64,000 bases of DNA from Bog-473 sp036489775 (GTDB taxonomy: Bacteria; Actinomycetota; Acidimicrobiia; Acidimicrobiales; RAAP-2). The position numbers and the translations under genes were made by a program. The stretch lies in NCBI GenBank assembly GCA_036489775.1, contig DASXFC010000056.1, forward strand, positions 1-64,000, given 5' to 3'. Numbering within the stretch: position 1 is the first letter of the stretch; every line of letters starts with the position of its first letter. The notes beneath the pieces were generated by a model. It worked only from the letters and a program-made list of their open reading frames with translations. It was not told the DNA's origin and did not search any database. Shown here in pieces: positions 17,235-28,889 of this stretch.

Positions 17235-18314
17235 GTGAGTCTGCGCCGACTCGAAATTGCCGACTTTCGCCTCTTCACCCACGGCGTTTTCGTTCCCGAA
17301 GAAGAGGGCACGACAGTCATTTCCGGCGCCAACGGCACCGGGAAAACAAGTGTCCTCGAAGCGATCGCCTATCTCGGATCCGGCCGCTCTTTTCGCGGCG
17401 CGCCTCGCGAAGCCCTGGTGCGCACGGCCCAAACGCGTGCCATCGTGCGAGCTGAGTTGCAAGCCGGAGAGAGCGCAGTTCTGGTCGAGGCGGAAATCGT
17501 CCCGGGGAGCCGGAGCCGGATCCAGCTCAATCGCAAGCCCATCCGGTCCCGCAAGGACCAAGCCACCGCAGTGCCGTACACGATCTTTTCGCCCGAGGAC
17601 CTGGCCCTAGTGAACGGCGGGCCGAGTGGCCGCCGCGACCTGCTTGACGACGCCCTGGCCATTCTCGATCCGGAGGGATCGCGTGCCGCGGAGGAGGTGG
17701 AGCGGATCCTGCGCCAGCGGGCTGCTCTCCTGCGCCAGGCCAGCGGGCGGCTGAACGAGGAGGTCGAGAGGACCCTTGAGATCTGGGACGAGCGTCTGGT
17801 CCGGGCTTCGCAGATACTGGTGAACGCCCGCGAACGGCTGGTGACCGGCCTGGCCGGTCATGTCGCCGAGGCTTACGGTCGCTTGGCCGGATCGGACACC
17901 GCATCTTTGGTGCGTCTCGAGTATCAACGCAGCTGGGAGGGGGAACTCCACGATGCCCTCCGGATGCGGCGAAACGACGATCTCCGGCGGGCGGTGACCA
18001 CCGTCGGTCCGCACCGCGACGACGTGCTGGTCGAGCTGGATCAGCGCGAGGCCCGTACCCATGCCTCACAAGGGGAGCAGCGTTGCCTGGCCCTGGCTTT
18101 ACGGTTGGGGGTCCATCGCTTGGTGTGCACGCAGACCGACCTGGTGCCCACCCTCTTGCTCGACGACGTGTTTTCCGAGCTCGATCCGGCCCGGAGCCGG
18201 GCACTAGTGGCCGAACTGCCGGCCGGCCAATCCATCCTGACCACGGCGGCACCTCTGCCTGAAGGGATCGAAATCGGCCGAATCCTCCCGATTTCCGCGG
18301 TGTTGTTGCCGTGA
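17235..18314 (+). CDS. recF: DNA replication and repair protein RecF
   Basis: RecF is an SMC-like ATPase that helps load RecA on gapped DNA. The 359-residue product has Walker A GANGTGKT at 31-38, the NRKPIRSRKD segment, the ABC signature region SQGEQRCLALALRLG and Walker B TLLLDDVFSELD. The stop overlaps the downstream DUF721 start by 4 bases, so the two are translationally coupled. Confidence 0.96.
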   Translation: MSLRRLEIADFRLFTHGVFVPEEEGTTVISGANGTGKTSVLEAIAYLGSGRSFRGAPREALVRTAQTRAIVRAELQAGESAVLVEAEIVPGSRSRIQLNRKPIRSRKDQATAVPYTIFSPEDLALVNGGPSGRRDLLDDALAILDPEGSRAAEEVERILRQRAALLRQASGRLNEEVERTLEIWDERLVRASQILVNARERLVTGLAGHVAEAYGRLAGSDTASLVRLEYQRSWEGELHDALRMRRNDDLRRAVTTVGPHRDDVLVELDQREARTHASQGEQRCLALALRLGVHRLVCTQTDLVPTLLLDDVFSELDPARSRALVAELPAGQSILTTAAPLPEGIEIGRILPISAVLLP

Positions 18315-18637
18315 CACCCGATTGGCGCCGCCGCCGCCCGGACCATGGACCCCAGCCGATCACGTCGTCGATGGAGCGGATCCTGCAGCGATTGGGGACC
18401 CCCGCCTCACTCGACACCCTCGAAACGCTCTTCAACCGCTGGGCCGAGGTGGTCGGGCCGGACCTGGCCGAGCACATTCAGCCCCTCCGCATCAACGGGT
18501 CGGTACTGGTCCTCGGGGCCGACCATCCAGCCTGGGTGACCCGCGGCCGCATGGAAAGCCAGCAGATTCTCGATGCGCTCCGGGCGGGGGGCGACACCAC
18601 GATCGCCCGGATCGACGTGATCCTCCAGCGGGGCTGA
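18311..18637 (+). CDS. DUF721 (DciA-like) protein
   Basis: The 108-residue product is a DUF721 protein: after a basic Arg-rich leader it has ILQRLGTPASLDTLETLF, WAEVVGPDLAEHIQPLRI and LVLGADHPAWVTRGRME. DciA proteins of this family are the ancestral loaders of the DnaB helicase, and the gene sits in the recF-gyrB gap where mycobacteria carry the same family (Rv0004). It overlaps recF by 4 bases. The role in helicase loading is inferred from the family. Confidence 0.9.
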   Translation: MTPDWRRRRPDHGPQPITSSMERILQRLGTPASLDTLETLFNRWAEVVGPDLAEHIQPLRINGSVLVLGADHPAWVTRGRMESQQILDALRAGGDTTIARIDVILQRG

Positions 18638-18802
18638 ATTCCAGCTCGGGAGCCGCTCCTGGGATCCGGGCCCGACCGTTCCAGACGTGCCGAAATGACA
18701 CAGTTGTCGGGTAGGATGGGACGTTCACATCGTGAGACCAAGGACGGCGATCCAGGCTTCGTTGTGTCCCGCGAAGAGAGCAGTTTGTGAAAGGGCGCGC
18801 CT

Positions 18803-20758
18803 GTGGCAGTGAGGAATGAGGTTGCCGAAGCCAGTTCGTATGGCGAAGCGGACATCACCATCCTCGAAGGACTTGAAGCAGTTCGGAAGCGACCCGGTAT
18901 GTACATCGGGTCGACCGGGCCTACTGGGCTGCATCACCTGGTCTGGGAGGTCGTGGATAACTCGGTCGACGAGGCCATGGCCGGATTCTGCACCCGCATC
19001 GACGTGACCATCCTGGCCGACGGAGGCTGCCGGGTGGCCGACGACGGCCGCGGCATCCCGGTCGGACCACACCCGAAGAACCCCAAAATGTCGGCGGCTG
19101 AAATCGTCATGACGACGCTGCACGCCGGCGGCAAGTTCGGTGGCCAGGGCTACAAGGTCTCCGGCGGGCTGCACGGCGTGGGCATTTCGGTGGTGAACGC
19201 CCTCTCGACCCGGGTCCTCCTCGAGATCGACCGCGAGGGCCAACACTGGGAGGCCGAGTTCGAAAAGGGCGGGAAGATCAAGAAGAGGGTCACCGCCGTC
19301 GGCCCGGCCCCCAAGGACCGCGCGACCGGGGAGCCCCGGACCGGAAACACCACCACCTTCTGGCCGGACCCCGCCATCTTCGACGACATCGAGTTCAGGG
19401 CCCAAACCATTATCGAGCGCATGCAGATCATGGCCTTCTTGAACAAGGGCCTTGAGATCCGCTTCACTGACGAGCGTCCGGACCCGGTGCTCAAGACCAC
19501 CTTCAAGTACGCCGGCGGCATCGTCGACTTCGTCAAGCACCTGAACGCGTCCAAGGAAGCCTTGTTCCGCAAGGTCGCATCTTTCGAGCAGGACGAAGAG
19601 GGGCAGGAAGTCGAAGTCGCCCTCCAGTGGAACACCGGCTACCACGAGTCGATCCACTCCTTCGCCAACGGCATCTCCACCATCGAGGGCGGGATGCACG
19701 TCGAGGGGTTCTCCAAGGCATTGACCAATGTCATGAACCGCTACGCCCGGGCCCGGAACCAGCTCAAGGAGAAAGAAGAGAACCTCAAGGGCGAGGACAT
19801 CCGCGAAGGGTTGACCGCGATCATCTCGGTCCGTCTGCGTGATCCGCAGTTCGAAGGGCAGACCAAGGCCAAGTTGGGGAATGTGAGTATCCGGTCGCTG
19901 ACCGAGCGGGCCACCAACAAGAAACTGACGGAATGGCTCGAGGAGAATCCGCGCGAGGCCGGTCAGGTCGTGCAAAAGGCCATGCAAGCGGCGCGCGCCC
20001 GCCTGGCGGCCCAGGGCGCCCGCGACCTGACCCGACGCAAGTCGGCTCTGGACGGGGCGGGCCTGCCGGGAAAGTTGGCCGACTGTTCCTCGCGCATCCC
20101 GGCCGAGTCAGAACTGTTCATCGTGGAAGGGAACTCGGCCGGGGGATCGGCCAAGGACGCGCGAAACCCGCACACCCAGGCCATCCTGCCGATCCGGGGC
20201 AAGATCCTGAACGTCGAGCGCGCCCGCATCGACAAGATGTTGAAGAACGTCGAAATCCAGGCCCTGATCTCGGCCATCGGTGCCGGACTGGCCGACGAAT
20301 TCGATGTGGAGAAGATCCGCTATCACAAGGTGATCCTCCTGGCCGATGCCGACGTCGACGGCAGCCACATCCGCACCCTGTTGCTCACTTTCTTCTTCCG
20401 CCAGATGCGGCCGTTGGTCGAAGGCGGCTTCGTCTATGTGGCCCAGCCTCCGCTGTACTCGACGCTGGTCGGCAAGGAGAAGGTCTACCTCAAGGACGAC
20501 GCCGCCAAGGATGTGTTCTTGGCTGAACACCCGGACCACAAACAGGACTTCAACCGATTGAAGGGTCTGGGCGAGATGGACTACCACGAGCTGCGCGACA
20601 CCACCATGGACCCCTCTTTGCGTTCGTTACTCCAGATCAACGTGGAGCAGGCCGCGCTGGCCGACGAAGTGTGTTCCATCCTGATGGGCGACGACGTCGA
20701 ACTGCGCAAGCACTTCATCCAGACCAACGCAAAAGACGTTCGTTTCCTCGACATCTGA
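18803..20758 (+). CDS. gyrB: DNA gyrase subunit B
   Basis: GyrB is the ATPase subunit of gyrase. The 651-residue product has the GHKL ATPase domain (VDNSVDEAMAG at 51-61, DDGRGIPV, GGLHGVGISVVNALS), the transducer domain, and a TOPRIM domain with DADVDG at 515-520. The first TOPRIM acidic motif reads VEGNSAGGSAK (E442, N444) where most gyrases have EGDSAGG. GTG at 18803 follows GAAAGGG. A TAGGAT minus-10-like hexamer lies at about 18712 in the 165-base upstream gap. It forms an operon with gyrA. Confidence 0.96.
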   Translation: MAVRNEVAEASSYGEADITILEGLEAVRKRPGMYIGSTGPTGLHHLVWEVVDNSVDEAMAGFCTRIDVTILADGGCRVADDGRGIPVGPHPKNPKMSAAEIVMTTLHAGGKFGGQGYKVSGGLHGVGISVVNALSTRVLLEIDREGQHWEAEFEKGGKIKKRVTAVGPAPKDRATGEPRTGNTTTFWPDPAIFDDIEFRAQTIIERMQIMAFLNKGLEIRFTDERPDPVLKTTFKYAGGIVDFVKHLNASKEALFRKVASFEQDEEGQEVEVALQWNTGYHESIHSFANGISTIEGGMHVEGFSKALTNVMNRYARARNQLKEKEENLKGEDIREGLTAIISVRLRDPQFEGQTKAKLGNVSIRSLTERATNKKLTEWLEENPREAGQVVQKAMQAARARLAAQGARDLTRRKSALDGAGLPGKLADCSSRIPAESELFIVEGNSAGGSAKDARNPHTQAILPIRGKILNVERARIDKMLKNVEIQALISAIGAGLADEFDVEKIRYHKVILLADADVDGSHIRTLLLTFFFRQMRPLVEGGFVYVAQPPLYSTLVGKEKVYLKDDAAKDVFLAEHPDHKQDFNRLKGLGEMDYHELRDTTMDPSLRSLLQINVEQAALADEVCSILMGDDVELRKHFIQTNAKDVRFLDI

Positions 20759-20781
20759 GCGGCTGAGGACCAGGAGAACAC

Positions 20782-23300
<2,519 letters not shown>

Positions 23301-23301
<1 letters not shown>

Positions 23302-23316
23302 TCGGCGCTAGCCGAC
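23301..23316. terminator. Short hairpin between convergent gyrA and RodZ-like genes
   Basis: GTCGGC and GCCGAC form a perfect 6-bp stem around a GCTA loop. It overlaps both stop codons of the convergent genes and could stop transcripts from both sides. No T-run follows, so this is a weak call. Confidence 0.35.
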
Positions 23317-24366
23317 CGCCTCGAACGTCATCGTGAAGGGTGCCTTGGTCGGGAAGTAGTAACCGATGAACGTCGTGCCTTCGTAGACGTAGGCGCGAGC
23401 CGCGGCACTGCCGGTCTCGACCGTCAAGGTTCCGGTGACCGGAAATGTGTCATTGCCACCACCAGGTACCACCTGTTGAAAGAGGGGTGCTACCTGTGCT
23501 GAGTCGGTGACCTGCATCCAGCTCGGGCTCTTGAAAGCCACCATCTTGACCGAGAAGCTCTTGGCGTAGACCTTCATCGTCACCGCCGAAGTGGAAGGGC
23601 TCTGACTGATGACCACCTTGGGCGGCTTATCGGCCACCACGGTGGTGCCGGCGGCGTGCTTGGCCGGTCTCGGCGTGATGTCGGTATCGACCTTGAAGTC
23701 ATTGAACCAGTGGCTGGCGTCAGCCTGAAGGTCTTTGTGCCAGGCCCCGAAATGCTGATGGGCCAACAAGCTGAAGAGTCCGATCACCACCAAGAGGGCG
23801 GTCAGCCCCACCAAAGCCTTGAGAGAACGTGGGGCAGAGCCCTTGACCCTGGGGAGCTGACCGGTGTCGCCCTCGGGTTCGGACTGCACCATGCCCGTTG
23901 GTGACGTGTTCAAGGGGGAGAAGATGCCGGTGACGGCGAACTCGGTCACCCCGGTACGGTCGAGCGTCCAGCCACCGCCAACGGAGTGGGCTTGATCGGT
24001 CAGCGGCGTGGTGGAGACCGAGACGATGGGCACCGGTGCCGAATCAAGACTGCGGGCCGCTCCCGGTTCGAGCCTCGGCCACAGATCCACCGCGGCCAGG
24101 ACGTAGTTGTTCCCCGGGAGGCCAAGGAAGTCGGCGTAGGTCCGCAGGAACCGCAGCGTCTCGACGCGGTCCCGTAGGCGGTCAACCGCACCGCCTTCGA
24201 GCGCTTCGATATCGGCGCGGTCGAGGCCAGTGAGCTGGGAGACATCGTCGAGGGACAACTCGGCCTGCTGGCGCGAGAAGCGAAGGGATCGGCCGATGTC
24301 GTTCAGGGAGTCAGAGGTGGCCCGCATCTCCTCGGAGCTAGGCCCGCTGTCACGGTGCAGTGCCAT
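23308..24366 (-). CDS. RodZ-like helix-turn-helix membrane protein
   Basis: The 352-residue product has an N-terminal XRE-type HTH_25 domain (about 20-85, with LRFSRQQAELSLDDVSQLTG), a linker, one membrane helix (about 187-207, SLKALVGLTALLVVIGLFSLL) and a C-terminal extracytoplasmic beta domain with TMKVYAKSFSVKMVAF. This is the layout of RodZ, which links MreB to the wall machinery. The ATG at 24366 follows AAAGGGGGG and gives the standard start. It lies convergent to gyrA. No MreB gene is visible here, so a role in cell shape is inferred from architecture only. Confidence 0.8.
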   Translation of the reverse strand: MALHRDSGPSSEEMRATSDSLNDIGRSLRFSRQQAELSLDDVSQLTGLDRADIEALEGGAVDRLRDRVETLRFLRTYADFLGLPGNNYVLAAVDLWPRLEPGAARSLDSAPVPIVSVSTTPLTDQAHSVGGGWTLDRTGVTEFAVTGIFSPLNTSPTGMVQSEPEGDTGQLPRVKGSAPRSLKALVGLTALLVVIGLFSLLAHQHFGAWHKDLQADASHWFNDFKVDTDITPRPAKHAAGTTVVADKPPKVVISQSPSTSAVTMKVYAKSFSVKMVAFKSPSWMQVTDSAQVAPLFQQVVPGGGNDTFPVTGTLTVETGSAAARAYVYEGTTFIGYYFPTKAPFTMTFEAVG

Positions 24367-24449
24367 GCCCCCCCTTTCTGCCTGCGACGACGACCTGGGC
24401 AAATGGTACGACGGCGCGGTGCCCCTTTGATGCACCAAACCCGGCGGGC

Positions 24450-24878
24450 TCAGCGGGAAATGGGCAGATTCGCCGCGAAGCGGACATCCTCTTGGTCTTG
24501 GCGGTACCCCATGGACCGCCAGAAGGCCACGGCGGGTTCGTGCGCGACCACGGCGTAGAGGCTGATCCGACGGCAGCCGTGCTCGGCCAAGCGGGCTTCT
24601 CCGGCCAGGACCAAAGCGCGGGCGACGCCACGGCCGCGGTGGTCTGGGTGCACGCCCAGCCGGTAGAAGGCGCCGCGCCAGCCGTCCCAAGCCGCGATCA
24701 GTGTGCCCACGATGCAGTCATCCTCGATGGCCACCAGCAAGGCCCCATCGTCGAAACGAGTCAGCGTGTCGAGCCCGTCCGGATCGTCGGTGGACGAAGG
24801 CACCTCGGTGGCCAACCGCCAGAAAGCGAGGACGTCACTGTGCTCACTCGGGTCAGCGGTTCGGATGACGACCGGCAC
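24450..24878 (-). CDS. GNAT family N-acetyltransferase
   Basis: The 142-residue product is a single GNAT domain that transfers an acetyl group from acetyl-CoA. The CoA-binding motif A is FYRLGVHPDHRGRGVARALV, followed by a motif B with EPAVAFWRSMGYR. The substrate cannot be read from sequence. GTG at 24878 is chosen because it directly precedes the first strand (PVVIRTADPSE). It is 10 bases downstream of the signal peptidase gene and may be cotranscribed with it. Confidence 0.88.
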   Translation of the reverse strand: MPVVIRTADPSEHSDVLAFWRLATEVPSSTDDPDGLDTLTRFDDGALLVAIEDDCIVGTLIAAWDGWRGAFYRLGVHPDHRGRGVARALVLAGEARLAEHGCRRISLYAVVAHEPAVAFWRSMGYRQDQEDVRFAANLPISR

Positions 24879-24888
24879 GCCCGAAGGA

Positions 24889-25569
24889 TCAGAAGATATG
24901 GAACGAAGTGAGAGGCCAGAACCGCAGCTCGACCTTGCCCACAATCAGGGAGCCCGAGATGGGGCCCCAGTAGCGGCTGTCGCACGAATCCATGCGGTTG
25001 TCGCCCATGACGTAGTAATCGCCGGCCGGAATCTTGTAGGGCTTGACCAAGCTGTAGGGCGTGCCGGGTGGGCCTTCACCGGTGATGCCCTGACGGGACG
25101 CGGGCAGGTAGGACTCATTGAGCCGCTTGCCGTTGATGTAGACGTACCCGCCCGACACCGAAATGGTCTCGCTGGGCAGGCCGACGACCCGCTTGACCAA
25201 GTCGTTCACTTCGGCCCCGCCGCAGTTCTCAGCCGCTGGACGCTTGAAGACAACGATGTCGCCGCGGTGAACCGAGTGGAGGTGGAAGCTCAGCTTGTTG
25301 ACCAAGATGCGGTCGCCGACCTGGAGGGTCGGCTCCATTGACCCCGACGGGATGAAGAAGGTCTGGACGACGAAGGTGCGGAGCACCACCGCCACGACGA
25401 GTGCCACCACGACCACGATGAGGACTTCACGAAACCACCGGGTCTGCCGAGAAGGTGCCTTCGGAGGAGGCGTCTGGTCGAAGTGATCGATGCCGTGGTT
25501 GCCCGACGCGTCGGTCTGCTCCGGATCGTCGTCGACGAGAGCCGTCGGCTCGTCCTGGGTGGGTGTCAC
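24889..25569 (-). CDS. lepB: Signal peptidase I
   Basis: LepB cleaves signal peptides on the outer membrane face. The 226-residue product has a hydrophilic N-terminus, one membrane helix (about 48-67), the catalytic Ser77 in PSGSMEPTL, the general base Lys126 in VKRVVGLP, and the GDNRMDSCDSRYWG box. GTG at 25569 is close to the amidohydrolase stop. It is the only signal peptidase in the window and would process the secreted proteins at 28.9 and 57-59 kb. Confidence 0.95.
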   Translation of the reverse strand: MTPTQDEPTALVDDDPEQTDASGNHGIDHFDQTPPPKAPSRQTRWFREVLIVVVVALVVAVVLRTFVVQTFFIPSGSMEPTLQVGDRILVNKLSFHLHSVHRGDIVVFKRPAAENCGGAEVNDLVKRVVGLPSETISVSGGYVYINGKRLNESYLPASRQGITGEGPPGTPYSLVKPYKIPAGDYYVMGDNRMDSCDSRYWGPISGSLIVGKVELRFWPLTSFHIF

Positions 25570-25581
25570 GGAACGTGCAGG

Positions 25582-27309
25582 CTAGACGCGGGCCGGGAGG
25601 ACCGATGTCGTGTCCCGACCCGAGCGAAGCAGACTCCCGGGAAGCGCACCGGTCGGAGCCCCGTCGCGCACCGTCTCGACCCCGTTGACCAGGACACGGC
25701 TCATCCCGTAGGAACCGGCGAAGAGCCGTGGGGTGTCGCCCGGCAGGTCGTAGACGAGGCGGGCTGGCTCCGAGCCCACGGTGGCCGGATCGAACACCAC
25801 CACGTCGGCGGCGTAGCCCTCGACCAGCAGGCCGCGCTCGCGCAGGCCGAAGAGCCGTGCCGGTTGACCGGTCATCATCTGGACGGCCTTCTCCACCGGC
25901 ACCAGCTGGCGGCCGCGGAGGCAATCGGCCAGGAACGCCGTCGGGTAGTTCGAGCCGCACATCCGGTCGAGGTGGGCGCCGGCATCCGATCCGCCGACCA
26001 TGGCCCGCGGATCACTCCAGATAGCGGCCCGCATGGCCCAGGTGGTGTCATCGCCGTCGTCAGTGTTGGGCCACAGGACGGTGCGCAATTCATCGGCTAG
26101 CACGACGTCGAGCAGGGTGTCGAACGGTGACGTCCCCCGCTCGGCCGCGATGTCCTCGACCGTGCGGAAGGCGCAGCCTTCGTTGGCTTCGGCGTAGGTG
26201 TCGCCGATCGTGTAGCTGCCCCAGCGAGCCAAGCCGCGGAAGACCCCGGCCTCCCTGGCGTGGGCCCGCGCATCGAGCAGCGACCGGGTCTCGGGATCGG
26301 CCAGCTTGAACATGCGCTCTTCGAGGGGAAGCCCCATGACGTCACCCCATCCGGGGATCAGGAAGAGCGCGCAATGATTGCGGAAGCTCATGTTCATGGG
26401 GACCAAGGTGGGCATGGTCAGGGCGACGATCTGACCACCGGCCGCCGCCGCGGCCGTGGAGGCCGAGAGCTGATGCTCGATCCGATCGGCCGAGCGGGCG
26501 TCGACGGTCAGGACGTTCCAATTCAGTGGCCGTTGTGCGGCGACGCTCATGGCCGTCATCAGGTCGACTTCCTCAGGGGAGAAACTGTCGAGGCAACCAT
26601 TGGTGATGTACTCGAGGGTCGTTCCCTCGTGCGCGGCCACTTCCTCGGAGAAAGCCAACATCTCGCGCCGGTCGGCGTGTCGCGAACTGATGGGTCGGCC
26701 GTCGCCGTCGGAGTGGGTCCGCGACTGTGACGACGAGAAGCCGAGCCCACCGGCGGCCAGCGACTCGCCGAGCAGGGCCCGCATGGCAGCGATCTCTTCG
26801 TCGGTCGCCACCTCTTCGGCTCGGGTTGCCCCCATGACCTTTCGCCTGACGGCGCAGTGCCCGACCAGGAACCCGGCATTGACGCCCAGACGGCCGTCGA
26901 GCGCATCGAGGTATTCACCGAAGGTCGACCAGGTCCACGGCACGCCGTGTTCGAGCGCGGCGAGCGGCATCCCCTCCACCTTGGCCATCATTCGGCGGAT
27001 GTAGTCAGCGTCCTCAGCATTGATCGGGGCCAGGGTGAATCCGCAGTTTCCACCGATGACCGAGGTCACCCCGTGCAGGTTCGAGGGCGACGCCGCCGGG
27101 TCCCAGAAGAGCTGTGCGTCGTAGTGCGTGTGCGGGTCGACCACGCCGGGCATGACCATCTGGCCGGCGGCGTCCAACTCCACCACTCCGGTGTCCTCCA
27201 CCACTCCGATGGCCACGATCCGACCGTCTGCGATGCCAATGTCCGCCTGGCGGGCCGGGCCGCCGGTGCCGTCGATGACCGTGCCGGATCGGATGACGTA
27301 GTCGAGCAT
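25582..27309 (-). CDS. N-acyl-D-amino-acid deacylase-type amidohydrolase
   Basis: The 575-residue product is an amidohydrolase-superfamily enzyme of the D-aminoacylase group: metal-binding PGVVDPHTHYDAQLFWDP, HGVTSVIGGNCGFTLAP, GLGFSSSQSRTH and SDAGAHLDRM. The first barrel Cys/His set fits a mononuclear or binuclear metal site. Family members remove acyl groups from D-amino acids or act on related ureido substrates; the substrate here is unknown. ATG at 27309 follows GGAGG. Confidence 0.85.
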   Translation of the reverse strand: MLDYVIRSGTVIDGTGGPARQADIGIADGRIVAIGVVEDTGVVELDAAGQMVMPGVVDPHTHYDAQLFWDPAASPSNLHGVTSVIGGNCGFTLAPINAEDADYIRRMMAKVEGMPLAALEHGVPWTWSTFGEYLDALDGRLGVNAGFLVGHCAVRRKVMGATRAEEVATDEEIAAMRALLGESLAAGGLGFSSSQSRTHSDGDGRPISSRHADRREMLAFSEEVAAHEGTTLEYITNGCLDSFSPEEVDLMTAMSVAAQRPLNWNVLTVDARSADRIEHQLSASTAAAAAGGQIVALTMPTLVPMNMSFRNHCALFLIPGWGDVMGLPLEERMFKLADPETRSLLDARAHAREAGVFRGLARWGSYTIGDTYAEANEGCAFRTVEDIAAERGTSPFDTLLDVVLADELRTVLWPNTDDGDDTTWAMRAAIWSDPRAMVGGSDAGAHLDRMCGSNYPTAFLADCLRGRQLVPVEKAVQMMTGQPARLFGLRERGLLVEGYAADVVVFDPATVGSEPARLVYDLPGDTPRLFAGSYGMSRVLVNGVETVRDGAPTGALPGSLLRSGRDTTSVLPARV

Positions 27310-27419
27310 GGAGCCTCCGTGGAGCTGGTGCACGCCGCCGATGCGACCTGACGGGTCGTCAGTTTAGGGGCCCCAAGGGCCGTTCCCGGGGGGCCGGACT
27401 CGAAATTGTCACATTGCCC

Positions 27420-27506
27420 TGTGGATAGTCGTTCCGTTCCTCGGAAACCCCCATTTGCTGGGAGAAAATCCCCAAGTGGTCCACAAGGGGGGACGGCTTA
27501 TCCCCA
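27420..27506. promoter_or_regulatory. Cluster of three DnaA-box-like sites upstream of dcd
   Basis: Three 9-mers, each one mismatch from TT(G/A)TCCACA or its complement, lie within 87 bases: TGTGGATAG (27420-27428), TGGTCCACA (27477-27485) and TTATCCCCA (27498-27506). They occupy the gap between the amidohydrolase and the dCTP deaminase gene, about 11 kb from oriC. They could place a nucleotide-pool gene under DnaA control or titrate DnaA. Confidence 0.5.
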
Positions 27507-27520
27507 TGGAGGGGTCTTCC

Positions 27521-28729
27521 GTGGCTCGACGGGCTGTGCTTTGCTCCACTGATGACCTTGTCCGAGCGGACCGAGGACCCCGCACGCCCGTGGTGTTGAG
27601 CCTGCATCCGAGCGCTGAGGGAGTGCTCCCGGGCCACCTGCTCGAGGGGGCGATCCGTGCTGGCTACATCGACGCCGGACGTTTCAAGATCCCCGAGTCC
27701 AACATTCAGCCGGCCAGTCTCGACCTGCGCCTGGGCGAGCGGGCGCTTCGAATCCGCTGCAGCTTCTTACCCGGTACCGACACCGTCGAGCGAAAGCTCA
27801 AGGACTACGTCCTCGACGAGATCGATTTGCGCGGGGGCGGGGCAATGCTCGAGGCCCGCTGTCCCTACCTCATTGAATTGAAAGAGCGGCTCGACTTACC
27901 GGCTGGTTTGCGCGGCAAGGCCAACCCCAAGAGTTCGACGGGCCGGATCGACGTCTTCACCCGGGTCATCACCGACCACAGCGATCGTTTCGACGAGATC
28001 GGTCCCGGCTATCGGGGACCCCTCTACCTCGAGGTGGTGCCTTTGTCCTTCGCCATTCGGGTGCGCGAGGACCTCACGCTGAACCAACTTCGCCTGTCGA
28101 TCGGACGGCCCTGGCTCAGCGATGACCAGATCCGCCAGGCCCACGCCGCCGAGCCGATGCTTTTTCGCAACGGCGAACCGGTGGCGCCCGAGGACCTCGT
28201 GCTCTCCGACGGCCTGTTCCTCGGGCTGGATCTGCGTGGCGATGACCAGGGGCGGGTGGGTCACAGCACACGGGACAGCGCCCCCCTACTCGACCTGACC
28301 GCCGGCGGGGAAGTCGATCCGGCACCGTTCTGGGATCCGGTCTACCGAGAGGACGGCGACCGACTCGTCCTCTCTCCAAAACGCTTCTACCTCTTGATGT
28401 CGGACGAGTCGGTCAGCATTCCGCCCCACCTGGCGGCCGAGATGACCGCCTACGACCCCACCAGTGGGGAGCTACGGACGCATTACGCCGGCTTCTTTGA
28501 TCCCGGCTTCGGGTTCGACCCGGCCGGGCAATTCCGGGGCTCGAGGGCCGCGCTCGAGGTGCGTGCCCATGATGTTCCATTCATGGTCGAAAACGGACAG
28601 CCAGTCTGTAAATTGACTTTTGAGCGGATGCTGGAAGAACCCTTGTCCTTATATGGGAGCGAAATAGGGTCGTCTTATCAACAGCAGGAAGAGACCCTGA
28701 GCAGGTATTTCAGACGAATCTGTGAGTAG
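27521..28729 (+). CDS. dcd: 2'-deoxycytidine 5'-triphosphate deaminase, long two-domain form
   Basis: The 402-residue product matches the long dCTP deaminase family (PF06559), which has two dUTPase-fold halves and converts dCTP to dUTP. Landmarks are GVLPGHLLEGAIRAG, NIQPASLDLRLGERALRIRC, KANPKSSTGRIDVFTRVITD, GYRGPLYLEVVPLSF, THYAGFFDPGFGF and ALEVRAHDVPFMVENGQ. GTG at 27521 is chosen for the GGAGGGG site 6 bases upstream; GTG at 27591 would also leave the core intact. This long form is best known from proteobacteria; most actinobacteria carry the short dcd. Confidence 0.9.
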   Translation: MARRAVLCSTDDLVRADRGPRTPVVLSLHPSAEGVLPGHLLEGAIRAGYIDAGRFKIPESNIQPASLDLRLGERALRIRCSFLPGTDTVERKLKDYVLDEIDLRGGGAMLEARCPYLIELKERLDLPAGLRGKANPKSSTGRIDVFTRVITDHSDRFDEIGPGYRGPLYLEVVPLSFAIRVREDLTLNQLRLSIGRPWLSDDQIRQAHAAEPMLFRNGEPVAPEDLVLSDGLFLGLDLRGDDQGRVGHSTRDSAPLLDLTAGGEVDPAPFWDPVYREDGDRLVLSPKRFYLLMSDESVSIPPHLAAEMTAYDPTSGELRTHYAGFFDPGFGFDPAGQFRGSRAALEVRAHDVPFMVENGQPVCKLTFERMLEEPLSLYGSEIGSSYQQQEETLSRYFRRICE

Positions 28730-28852
28730 CTGCTATCGTCAGAACAGCCTCAGGCAGGGTTGCACCGCGGTTTCGAAAAGGACCGTAAGGGCAAGGTGAG
28801 GCGTAGGAGACGGTCGCTGCGTCGTTCCCATTCATAAGACGCCATCGCACGT

Positions 28853-28873
28853 CGAATACAAGTCCGAATACAA
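28853..28873. repeat. Direct repeat CGAATACAA upstream of the Cys-repeat surface protein
   Basis: CGAATACAA occurs at 28853-28861 and 28865-28873, a 12-base period, just before the ribosome-binding site of the 28890 gene. The same 9-mer, inside the longer TCCGAATACAA, occurs again over the first codons of the next gene (30412-30422). Function unknown; possibly a regulator site or a trace of duplication. Confidence 0.45.
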
Positions 28874-28889
28874 ACAAGGAGCCAAAGTC

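Noticed and set aside
18725..19987. Antisense frame of 420 codons opposite gyrB
   Set aside because: It mirrors gyrB codons and has no start signal or family pattern.
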